Assembly (NCBI GenBank): GCA_030613765.1
Contig: JAUWLI010000046.1
Coordinates: 1-12,629 of the forward strand
DNA: 12,629 nucleotides
Direction: 5' to 3'
DNA from: Phycisphaerae bacterium
GTDB lineage: Bacteria; Planctomycetota; Phycisphaerae; Sedimentisphaerales; SG8-4
Position numbers and translations under genes: made by a program. Numbering within the stretch: the stretch's first letter is position 1; each line of letters starts with the position of its first letter. The notes beneath the pieces were generated by a model. It did no database searches, had not been told where the DNA came from, and worked only from the letters and a program-made list of their open reading frames with translations. Positions 6,184-12,629 of this stretch are shown here, one piece after another.

Positions 6184-7332
6184 TCAGTTCAGAGGCGTCA
6201 GCTTGATGTTCCTGAACATGATGGGTACCCCTTCGCTCTGCAGACCGATATACCCCTTGCGAAGGCTGACCCCGGTCGCCTTGTTCTGGAGTTGGCCGTT
6301 TATGGTCAGCTCCATAGTGTCACCTTTGCAGACGATCTCGTACGTGTTCCAGCCGCCGGGTTCTTTCTCGTTGGAGTCATTCATGCGCGGCGTATAGCTG
6401 ATGGGCCCGCCCTTTTTAGCTTTGTTTTCATTGAAATTGCAGCCCATTCCAATTAAATCGCCGGCGCGTGCGTGCATAAGCTGTGCTTCCATGCACAGGG
6501 GCCAGACTTTTTCTTCGCCGCCCATCCGCAGCAGGACGCCGCTGTTGCCGGGCTTCTCAGGCCATCGCCATTCGAAGACGAGTTTGTAATCGCTATATTC
6601 TTGCTTCGTACGCAAAAAGCCTACGGGGTTTCCCGAACACCGAAGTTCGCCGTCCTGGACCTTCCACACGTCCTTGGCATCGGCATCTGCATCCTTCAGA
6701 TACACATACCCGTCTTCGAGATCTCTCTTGTTGAACAGGGCAATGGCCTCGCTGCCTGCCGCAGCGCTTGTATCTTCCTGTTTGTAATCGCCTTCGATTT
6801 TGACTGTGCCGAAGGGGAGGCATTTTTTTAGTGCTGATTTCAATCTATATGGAAGTTCATCTTCTTCCATCAACGTCGCCTCGGGATCGCCTACGCCAAG
6901 TGCTTCCGCCGTATCACTGCCTGCTTCATATCGGGTGAGCATCACTTCACCATAGAGAAACCTGTCGACCAGGATACGCCCATTCAAAATACTTAACATA
7001 GGAGTGTCGCCATTTTCGTTTAACATAAACACAATAACGATATTTCTTGTGAAGAAACCGGGGAAATCGTATTGCTTCTTTTCGGTATAGAAGACGTGCT
7101 TTATTCTGACGTTCCCGTTTTCACTTCTTGTTTGTCCCTTAACCATCCCCTGTTCGTCAATGGACAGTTCGAATTGAAAATCGAGTTCTTCAATTCCACC
7201 CTCACTGATGAACGACCCAGTGCCTTTTCCTTCCCACGTAAAAGGCGGTTCCACGTCCTGAGCCGTGCAGGTCATTCCCATCATCACGGCTACAACGAAT
7301 GCCAGAACAAGTCTTTTTGTCGAGTGTGTCAT
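6184..7332 (-). CDS. Exported DUF1080 (3-keto-disaccharide hydrolase family) protein with an extra N-terminal region
   Basis: 382 residues with a Sec signal (MTHSTKRLVLAFVVAVMMGMTCTAQ). The C-terminal half (about 195-380) is a standard DUF1080 concanavalin-like sandwich: IALFNKRDLEDGYV, WKVQDGELRCSG, YKLVFEWRWPEKPGNSGVLLRM (249-270), MEAQLM (281-286), GGWNTYEIVCKGDTMELTINGQ and the final EGVPIMFRNIKLTPL. Members hydrolyse 3-keto-glycosides. Residues 26-140 form a separate beta-rich region (FTWEGKGTGSF...GEVMLTRYE) not found in the short family members; I do not recognise it. GGAGG at 7339-7343, 6 nt before the ATG, fixes the start. It follows the aldo/keto reductase by 151 bp, so it may have its own promoter. 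Confidence 0.85.
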   Translation of the reverse strand: MTHSTKRLVLAFVVAVMMGMTCTAQDVEPPFTWEGKGTGSFISEGGIEELDFQFELSIDEQGMVKGQTRSENGNVRIKHVFYTEKKQYDFPGFFTRNIVIVFMLNENGDTPMLSILNGRILVDRFLYGEVMLTRYEAGSDTAEALGVGDPEATLMEEDELPYRLKSALKKCLPFGTVKIEGDYKQEDTSAAAGSEAIALFNKRDLEDGYVYLKDADADAKDVWKVQDGELRCSGNPVGFLRTKQEYSDYKLVFEWRWPEKPGNSGVLLRMGGEEKVWPLCMEAQLMHARAGDLIGMGCNFNENKAKKGGPISYTPRMNDSNEKEPGGWNTYEIVCKGDTMELTINGQLQNKATGVSLRKGYIGLQSEGVPIMFRNIKLTPLN

Positions 7333-7483
7333 AATTTTCCTCCAAAATCTAAATGAATGTTGAATCGGTATTGTCCATTTAAATTTCTATTATAAGTATT
7401 CCCGGTTTTTAAGCAACTGATAACTGGATCTCCAAACTGGTTCCTCGGAGGGTAGCTGCCTGCAGGCGTCTCACTCTTACCGG

Positions 7484-8524
7484 TCAATCAATCCTCATCT
7501 TTTTGATCGTGTCGCTGTCGAACGCTTTTGCGGAGAACTCCGCAAGAAGCGACCGGTCGTCCAGAGTATACGCGGCGTCACCTGTAAGTGTCTTGATGTT
7601 GGCATCGACCTCTTTCTTCAGACGCATGCCGATCGTTAGCAGATGAATCCGCTCATCGTGCAGCACATATCGGATTGCGGCTGCGGGCAGTTCCTTGAGG
7701 CGTTTCTTGTCGAATCCCGGCACAACGTATCCGGCCCATGCGCCGAGAACGCCGGCGCCAATGACCTTCATGGCAACGATGCCCATGTCGCGTTCGTGGG
7801 CCTTGGCGATGCATGCGTTGCGAAGTTCGGTCATCCTGGCGGTCCATATTTGATTGTGCCCTCTGGGAATATACCCGTAGGACAACATGCACAAGTCGAA
7901 TCCGTCGGACTCGATCAAAGCCAGCGCTTTGTCAAAATAAGAGTGGGCCGAGAAACCGATAAAGCGAACCGCCCCTTCGTCTCGGAATTTGACCAGCTCG
8001 CCGCGAACCTTCATGGCTTCCTTCACAGTCATCTGCTCCAGGCCCGGCGTGCCGTGGATCAGGACCGCATCCAGATAATCCGTCTTCATTTCACTGAGGA
8101 CTTTTTCGAACGCTTGCCTCGTCCTGCCCGCTCGCATCACTTCGACCTTGGACGTCAGAAAGACTTTGTCGCGCACATCCTTGAGCGCCTCGCCGAGCAG
8201 GACCTGGCTCTCCCCATAGTTGCCCGCCGTATCATAGTAACGCACTCCCCGATCGTAGGCGTAGCGGATCATCTTTATTCGATCTTCTACAGAAAGCGGA
8301 TTGCCCGCTGCTTTAATAAGGGCCGCACCGCCCAAACCGAGCATCGGCAGTTTCACCCCTGTCTTGCCGAGCATGCGGATTGGAATCGCATCGCCGGCAT
8401 CGATCTTCTTCTCATTCGGCGAGGCCCCGGATGCAATGCCCCCAGAAACCGCGGCGACCGCAGCGGCTTGTGTAATCCGCTTAAGAAACTCACGTCGTCC
8501 CAATTCATTGTTCAGTCCGTTCAT
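7484..8524 (-). CDS. Tat-exported aldo/keto reductase
   Basis: 346 residues from the ATG at 8522-8524, chosen because TAGGAG at 8533-8538 gives 8-nt spacing; a GTG one codon earlier leaves only 5. NELGRREFLKRITQAAAVAAV is a Tat signal. The AKR barrel is clear (residue numbers count from this ATG): MLGKTGVKLPMLGLGG, then YYDTAGNYGES with Asp98 and Tyr103, LTSKVE with Lys126 and LIHGTP with His157, the complete catalytic tetrad. RFIGFSAHS and GIVAMKVIGAG follow, as in planctomycete Tat-AKRs. Only two cysteines are present, so there is no C-terminal iron-sulfur cluster. It likely reduces or oxidises a sugar carbonyl in the periplasm with a nicotinamide or other cofactor; the substrate is unknown. 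Its 3' ~100 bp is repeated as two remnants elsewhere in the window. The ankyrin gene ends 42 bp upstream. Confidence 0.88.
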   Translation of the reverse strand: MNGLNNELGRREFLKRITQAAAVAAVSGGIASGASPNEKKIDAGDAIPIRMLGKTGVKLPMLGLGGAALIKAAGNPLSVEDRIKMIRYAYDRGVRYYDTAGNYGESQVLLGEALKDVRDKVFLTSKVEVMRAGRTRQAFEKVLSEMKTDYLDAVLIHGTPGLEQMTVKEAMKVRGELVKFRDEGAVRFIGFSAHSYFDKALALIESDGFDLCMLSYGYIPRGHNQIWTARMTELRNACIAKAHERDMGIVAMKVIGAGVLGAWAGYVVPGFDKKRLKELPAAAIRYVLHDERIHLLTIGMRLKKEVDANIKTLTGDAAYTLDDRSLLAEFSAKAFDSDTIKKMRID

Positions 8525-8566
8525 CACAATGGCTCCTATACAATGTTTTCAACTGCCGTTGGTCTC

Positions 8567-10006
8567 CTACTTTGGCGTTGCCTCGCAGTGGGGATACCGG
8601 TAGTCGGCGCCATCATTCGTCGATACTTTCCTGGTGGATCCGTCCTTCAACGTATAGAGGTAGAGTGAAGGACTCGCATGGTACACAATCGCTGTTTCGT
8701 CCCTGGTCCAGCGCGGGTAGGCGAACCAGCGATTCGGATCCGCCTCCTCGTTGGCAAACGGCTTGGCGTTTGTAATGGTGCGCTTCTCCGCATCGAAGTC
8801 GGCGATGTAGAGCGTGCGTCCCGTGTCTTTGTACCTGAATCCCGTCTGGTACTCGAAACAAACCTTCTTCTCGCTCGGCGAGACACTGACACGATCCAGC
8901 AGCCCCTTCGTTGCCAGTTCGCAGTCGATGCGTTCGAAGCGGGGCTTACCGCCGACATTGGGCGTCATCAGGTAATATCCGCGCCCCTGCTTCGGATGTG
9001 CCGACTGTACCAGAATCCTGCCATCCTCCAGACACGTGTATGCCCAACTGTGATATCGCTTGTCCGTAAGGGCGACCTCCTCACCCGGTCTGGCGCCCAC
9101 CTTGCTCTTCATCACGTAGAAGCTGCCCGTCTCCGGATTCTTCCGGTTCCAAATGGGCGTGTTAGTTCCGTCACGCGTCCAGGTTTGATTGAAATCCGTA
9201 TGTGTGCCGTCGGTCAACTGGTGAAAACCCGTGCCGTCAACATTGATAATGTGTATCGCGGTTTTCCACATCACAGTGACGCGGTGATTCTTCAATCGGC
9301 GAAAGAAGACGAGCATATCACCGGTCTTCGACCAGGACGGCTTGAAGTCCTGGTGCCCAGATGTCAGCGGTTTACCTTCCGGCGTGCCGTACGTGTTCAC
9401 GTGAATTTCGCCGTTAACGAAATAAGATCCCCTAAAGGTGGTAGCCGCGGTCGCCTTTGACTGACTTGCCATCTTAGCACCTGCCTTCTGCAACATCGCA
9501 GCAATCTTCGGACGGATCGCCCGAATCTTCTCCAGGTCCAACTGGAGTTTCCAGAGTTCCGCTAAGAAATTGTAGATGTCTTCCAACTCCTGACTCCAAT
9601 CACCCGCTACTGCATCAAGGGGCGTTTCGCCTCGGATGTTCTTCGCATTTACTTTTGTTCCTTTGTCCAAAAGCAGTTTGACAATCTCTGTGTGGCAGAA
9701 GAAGGCCGCACCATGCAGAGACGTTGATCCGTCGTTGCTGGTGGCATTGACATTGGCCCCTTTCTCAATCAGGAATTTCACGACTTCGACTTGACCGAAG
9801 GTAGCCGCCACCATCAAAGGAGTGCTGCCCCCTGGCGGCTCCTTGGCATCGACGTCTGTACCGGCCGCCAAGTGCTGCTTGATGGCCTCAATATTGCCGT
9901 TCGCTGCCGCCTTCCAAATATCGACGTCCGACGCCGCCGATTGCCCGGTTTGTCCACATACTACGAGAAATGCGATTATAAAAAACCATGTTTTAACCTT
10001 TTTCAT
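8567..10006 (-). CDS. Exported ankyrin-repeat protein fused to a TolB/WD40-like beta-propeller
   Basis: 479 residues with a Sec signal (MKKVKTWFFIIAFLVVCGQTGQSAA). Residues 27-135 hold three or four ankyrin repeats: DIWKAAANGNIEAIKQHL, STPLMVAATFGQVEVVKFLIEKGANVNA, STSLHGAAFFCHTEIVKLLLDKG and RGETPLDAV. A helical linker (138-182) follows. The rest is a propeller of the TolB/PD40 type with blades such as FKPSWSKTGDMLVFFRR, IINVDGTGFHQLTDG, FNQTWTRDGT, RVSVSPSEKKVCFEY and YPRWTRDETAIVY. This part resembles oligogalacturonate-lyase-like or DPP-IV-type propellers, but no catalytic site is evident to me. AGGAG at 10014-10018 lies 7 nt before the ATG. It is the first gene of the minus-strand cluster and could be a periplasmic binding or scaffold protein. 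Confidence 0.8.
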   Translation of the reverse strand: MKKVKTWFFIIAFLVVCGQTGQSAASDVDIWKAAANGNIEAIKQHLAAGTDVDAKEPPGGSTPLMVAATFGQVEVVKFLIEKGANVNATSNDGSTSLHGAAFFCHTEIVKLLLDKGTKVNAKNIRGETPLDAVAGDWSQELEDIYNFLAELWKLQLDLEKIRAIRPKIAAMLQKAGAKMASQSKATAATTFRGSYFVNGEIHVNTYGTPEGKPLTSGHQDFKPSWSKTGDMLVFFRRLKNHRVTVMWKTAIHIINVDGTGFHQLTDGTHTDFNQTWTRDGTNTPIWNRKNPETGSFYVMKSKVGARPGEEVALTDKRYHSWAYTCLEDGRILVQSAHPKQGRGYYLMTPNVGGKPRFERIDCELATKGLLDRVSVSPSEKKVCFEYQTGFRYKDTGRTLYIADFDAEKRTITNAKPFANEEADPNRWFAYPRWTRDETAIVYHASPSLYLYTLKDGSTRKVSTNDGADYRYPHCEATPK

Positions 10007-10511
10007 TGTAAGTCTCCTGATTCAATGAGTACACCGATTCTTGAGTCTAATCAACTTTTCACGGTTTTGCAAGAAACACGACAACCACTATTTATTCTTA
10101 TACACTCCGCCGGGATAGTAAGTTACCTGTTTTCTTTGCAAACTGCCCACATCAAGACAGAGTATGTAAACTCATAGGGAATCAAAAGTGTTTATACACC
10201 TCAAACACCCTCTTTCTTAAAGACCTTTCCCATATTGCTTTTAGACTTACTGATACCTGTCAACTTGGCGTGGTCAGCGGTTTTTCTATGCCAAAATTTG
10301 CATTTATTCCCTCATAAAATGCAGTATATCTCCTTGCATAGGCGATTTTTGCATCACATAATTACAGTAATTATAGATAGTTACAGACATTCATCCCAAA
10401 ATAGCCCTCTCTGAGCATAAAAACTGGTATATTGTTTGCTTGTCTAGTATAAATTATGCGTAAATTTAACTACCAAATCCTATTGAACATAATATTAGGA
10501 GGCAATTAACT
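10007..10511. other. 505-bp divergent intergenic region between the ankyrin gene and groEL
   Basis: AT-rich, without a supportable gene. It must carry promoters for both directions. I find several inverted repeats. ATAATTA-cag-TAATTAT (10358-10374) has perfect 7-bp arms. TGCATTTAT...ATAAAATGCA (10299-10323) is paired except for one extra A. GTGTTT...AAACAC (10188-10208) has 6-bp arms. There is no CIRCE element (TTAGCACTC-N9-GAGTGCTAA), so HrcA control of groEL is not indicated. A TATAAA at 10448-10453 might be part of a groEL promoter, but no -35 box sits at the right distance. Confidence 0.5.
10358..10374. promoter_or_regulatory. Short perfect palindrome upstream of groEL, possible operator
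   Basis: The arms ATAATTA and TAATTAT are separated by three bases. The element lies 138 bp before the groEL start and about 350 bp before the ankyrin start. In AT-rich DNA such a palindrome can occur by chance; the assignment as a regulator site is inference only. Confidence 0.25.
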
Positions 10512-12194
10512 ATGGCAGTAAAAGAATTGGCATTTGAAGGCGATGCAAGAGCTGGGCTGTTGGCCGGCGTCGAAAAGCTGGCTTCAGCGGTCAAACCAAC
10601 GCTTGGCCCGAGAGGCCGAAACGCTATTATCGATAAAAGCTGGGGCGGACCGACCGTAACCAAAGACGGTGTAACGGTGGCTGAGGAAATTGACCTTATC
10701 GACAAGAACGAAAACCTCGGTGCAAAACTGGTAAAGGAAGCAGCCAGCAAAACCTCAAAAATTGCCGGTGACGGAACAACAACAGCGACAGTCCTCACCG
10801 AAGCATTGTACAAGGAGGCTTACAAGAACCTAGCCGCCGGGGCGGATCCTATGGCCCTGAACCGCGGGATGAAAAAGGCCGCCAAGGTGGTAACGGATAA
10901 GCTCGTTTCGTTGTCAAAGCCGATAAATATCACCAAAACCGACGACATAATCAATATCGCCTCGGTATCAGCTAATAACGATGTAGAAATCGGGAAGATT
11001 ATGGCCAAAGCTTTCCAGCGGGTCGGCAAAGACGGGGTGATTACCGTCGAAGAGGGCAAAAGTTTCGAAACATACGTCGATTTTGTGGAAGGGATGCAGT
11101 TTGATCGCGGTTACCTTTCGCCGCACTTTGTAACCGATCCGGACAATATGGTCTGCGAGCTGGAAAAACCATATATACTCATACACGAGGAAAAAATTAG
11201 CAATGTAGCTAAACTCGTGCCACTACTTGAAAAGATTGCAAAAACCAAAAGGCCTCTGCTGATTATTGCAGAAGATGTCGAGAGCGAAGCGTTAGCAACG
11301 CTGGTAGTCAACAAGCTGAGAGGAATCCTGCAGTGCGCAGCTGTAAAGGCACCCGGATACGGTGACCGTAGAAAAGCAATGCTGCAGGACATAGCAATCC
11401 TGACAGGTGCCGAGCCCATTTTCAAAGATTTGGGCATCGAGATGGAAAATATCAGTGTCAAACAGCTCGGCCAGACCAAAAAAGTGACCATCGACAACGA
11501 TAATACAATCATCGTCGAAGGTGCCGGCAGCCAGAACGCTATCAGCGGCAGAATCAAGCAAATTCAGAGCGAAATAGAAATCACAACAAGTGATTACGAC
11601 CGTGAGAAATTGCAGGAACGGCTTGCCAAGCTAACAGGCGGTGTCGCTCAAATCAATGTCGGTGCCGCAAGCGAAACGGAAATGAAAGAACGAAAAGCCC
11701 GAATCGAGGATGCCCTGCACGCCACACGAGCAGCCATTGAGGAAGGTATCGTTCCCGGCGGAGGTGTGGCCCTCATTCGCTGTATCGATGCGGTCAAAAA
11801 ATTAAAACTCAAGGGCGACGAGCAAACCGGTGCCGACATATTGCTAAAGTCTCTCAGGATGCCCTGCTACTATATAGCCGCTAACGCAGGAGCAACACCA
11901 AATCTCGTGGTTAACAAAGTCACGGATGGCAAAGGCAGCTTTGGCTACAACGCCGACACCGACAAGTACGAAGACCTGCTCAAAGCCGGCGTCATAGACC
12001 CGGTAAAAGTAACACGAATCGCCCTGCAAAACGCCGTAAGTATAGCTGGCTTGCTCCTAACCACAGATTGCCTTGTCTCCGAAAAACCTAAAGAAGAAAT
12101 GACCCCACCGCCAGGAGACCCGGGCATGGGAGGTATGGGTGGCGGCATGGGTGGCGGAATGGGAGGTATGGGAGGTGGAATGGGTATGATGTAA
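10512..12194 (+). CDS. groEL: 60-kDa chaperonin GroEL
   Basis: 560 residues, full length. It forms the double-ring ATP-driven folding chamber in the cytoplasm, normally with the GroES lid. Signature parts are [11 protein letters not shown] (31-41), [11 protein letters not shown] (50-60), [10 protein letters not shown] with the ATP-site Asp87 (86-95), [13 protein letters not shown] (192-204), [35 protein letters not shown] and the Gly/Met-rich tail (about 535-560). At the position of the E. coli substrate-binding Tyr203 (RGYLSPYF) this protein has His205. AGGAGG at 10497-10502 is 9 nt before the ATG. No groES lies in the 500 bp upstream or directly downstream, so this may be one of several groEL paralogues, as is common in planctomycetes. 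The GH29 gene starts 50 bp after its stop. Confidence 0.98.
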   Translation: MAVKELAFEGDARAGLLAGVEKLASAVKPTLGPRGRNAIIDKSWGGPTVTKDGVTVAEEIDLIDKNENLGAKLVKEAASKTSKIAGDGTTTATVLTEALYKEAYKNLAAGADPMALNRGMKKAAKVVTDKLVSLSKPINITKTDDIINIASVSANNDVEIGKIMAKAFQRVGKDGVITVEEGKSFETYVDFVEGMQFDRGYLSPHFVTDPDNMVCELEKPYILIHEEKISNVAKLVPLLEKIAKTKRPLLIIAEDVESEALATLVVNKLRGILQCAAVKAPGYGDRRKAMLQDIAILTGAEPIFKDLGIEMENISVKQLGQTKKVTIDNDNTIIVEGAGSQNAISGRIKQIQSEIEITTSDYDREKLQERLAKLTGGVAQINVGAASETEMKERKARIEDALHATRAAIEEGIVPGGGVALIRCIDAVKKLKLKGDEQTGADILLKSLRMPCYYIAANAGATPNLVVNKVTDGKGSFGYNADTDKYEDLLKAGVIDPVKVTRIALQNAVSIAGLLLTTDCLVSEKPKEEMTPPPGDPGMGGMGGGMGGGMGGMGGGMGMM

Positions 12195-12244
12195 TACGAT
12201 CTGAAGCCCATGACTACCGGCAGATGAGGAAAAGAGGATAAACA

Positions 12245-12629
12245 ATGAGCAACAAAACAAAACCATCGCAAACTTATACACCTGTACCCAGGTACAGAAT
12301 AGGCATGGTAATTGTGTTCATGGTGTTGAGCTTTATTCTCGTCCCATTTTGTACTCAAACAATCGCCAAATCAGCCTTATTTGAAACCAAACAGCAGCGT
12401 GATGAACGGATGAAATGGTGGCGCGAGGCGAGGTTCGGCATGTTTATCCACTGGGGCGTATACTCTGTGCCTGCCGGCACGTATAAAGGCAAACAAATAC
12501 CAGGCATCGGTGAATGGATTATGGAAAATGCAAACATTCCCGTTGCAGAGTATGAAAAGTACGCTAAACAGTTTAATCCCATCAAATTCAATGCCGAACA
12601 ATTGGTGCAAATCGCCGGGAATGCGGGGA
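12245..12629 (+). CDS. Alpha-L-fucosidase (GH29), 5' part only, runs off the window
   Basis: 128 codons are visible. The ATG at 12245 has AGAGGA at 12233-12238 (6-nt spacing). Residues 1-17 are basic and 18-40 are a hydrophobic signal or anchor (IGMVIVFMVLSFILVPFCTQ). From residue 56 the sequence is the N-terminal strand and loop of a GH29 barrel: MKWWREARFGMFIHWGVYSVPAG, then GIGEWIMENANIPVAEYEKY and FNPIKFNAEQLVQIA. This arrangement is typical of bacterial alpha-L-fucosidases, which remove terminal fucose from glycans outside the cytoplasm. The nucleophile Asp and acid/base residues lie beyond the window, so activity cannot be judged. It may be read through from groEL, as no terminator is visible in the 50-bp gap. 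Confidence 0.9.
   Translation, partial: MSNKTKPSQTYTPVPRYRIGMVIVFMVLSFILVPFCTQTIAKSALFETKQQRDERMKWWREARFGMFIHWGVYSVPAGTYKGKQIPGIGEWIMENANIPVAEYEKYAKQFNPIKFNAEQLVQIAGNAG

Noticed and set aside
5463..6206. Plus-strand open frame opposite the alpha/beta hydrolase
   Set aside because: It lies opposite a complete catalytic-triad hydrolase and has no ribosome site or family features.
7643..8668. Plus-strand open frame opposite the aldo/keto reductase
   Set aside because: Antisense shadow of a GC-rich gene; it crosses the AKR-ankyrin junction and has no recognisable content.
10026..10177. 50-codon plus-strand frame in the intergenic region
   Set aside because: There is no ribosome site before its ATG; it overlaps the ankyrin leader region and its product has no recognisable features.
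10400..10511. CIRCE heat-shock operator or groES upstream of groEL
   Set aside because: I looked for the TTAGCACTC inverted repeat and for a ~95-codon groES frame and found neither.

Overview
The window looks like chromosome from a planctomycete, most likely of the Phycisphaerae type. The reasons are the set of exported proteins (a Tat-tagged DUF362 protein, a Tat-tagged aldo/keto reductase, ThuA-like, DUF1080, sialidase and GH29 fucosidase), a prepilin with the xFTLVELLVVISIIALLMSI type of N-terminus, and a stretch of low-complexity intergenic repeats whose translation (TNPI / SQFKPN-like words) I remember from that group. This is inference; no taxonomic marker other than GroEL is present.

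Layout. Positions 1-727 are repeat-rich and probably largely non-coding: a composite direct repeat (45-208), A/C-rich 'acgaaccca' words (about 420-505), and one frame that stays open from 3 to 725. A small, well-initiated Pro/Glu-rich protein follows (728-952). From 992 to 10006 almost everything is on the minus strand. In transcription order it reads: ankyrin/beta-propeller fusion (10006-8567), Tat-exported aldo/keto reductase (8524-7484), DUF1080 protein (7332-6184), alpha/beta hydrolase (6113-5046), ThuA-like protein (5021-4119), Tat-exported DUF362 protein (4054-2954), a very short prepilin-like protein (2680-2447) and a five-Asp-box sialidase (2317-1106). A 505-bp divergent intergenic region (10007-10511) separates these from plus-strand groEL (10512-12194, no groES) and the 5' end of a GH29 alpha-L-fucosidase that runs off the window (12245 onward).

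How the genes may work together. All enzymes of the minus-strand cluster carry export signals, so they would act in the periplasm or outside. DUF1080 (3-keto-glycoside hydrolase family), ThuA-like, AKR and alpha/beta hydrolase proteins commonly occur together in planctomycete sugar-catabolic loci. Together with the sialidase and fucosidase they suggest processing of complex host or algal glycans. Substrates cannot be read from the sequence.

Most interesting observation. The 3' end of the aldo/keto reductase gene is present three times in the same orientation: once as part of the intact gene (7484 onward) and twice as short decayed remnants (992-1105 and 2801-2902). Each remnant lies just after the stop codon of an unrelated complete gene (sialidase; DUF362) and in the same frame as it. 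The two remnants also share about 33 bp of 3' flank. This points to gene cassettes having replaced the bodies of AKR paralogues, or to repeated recombination at AKR 3' ends.
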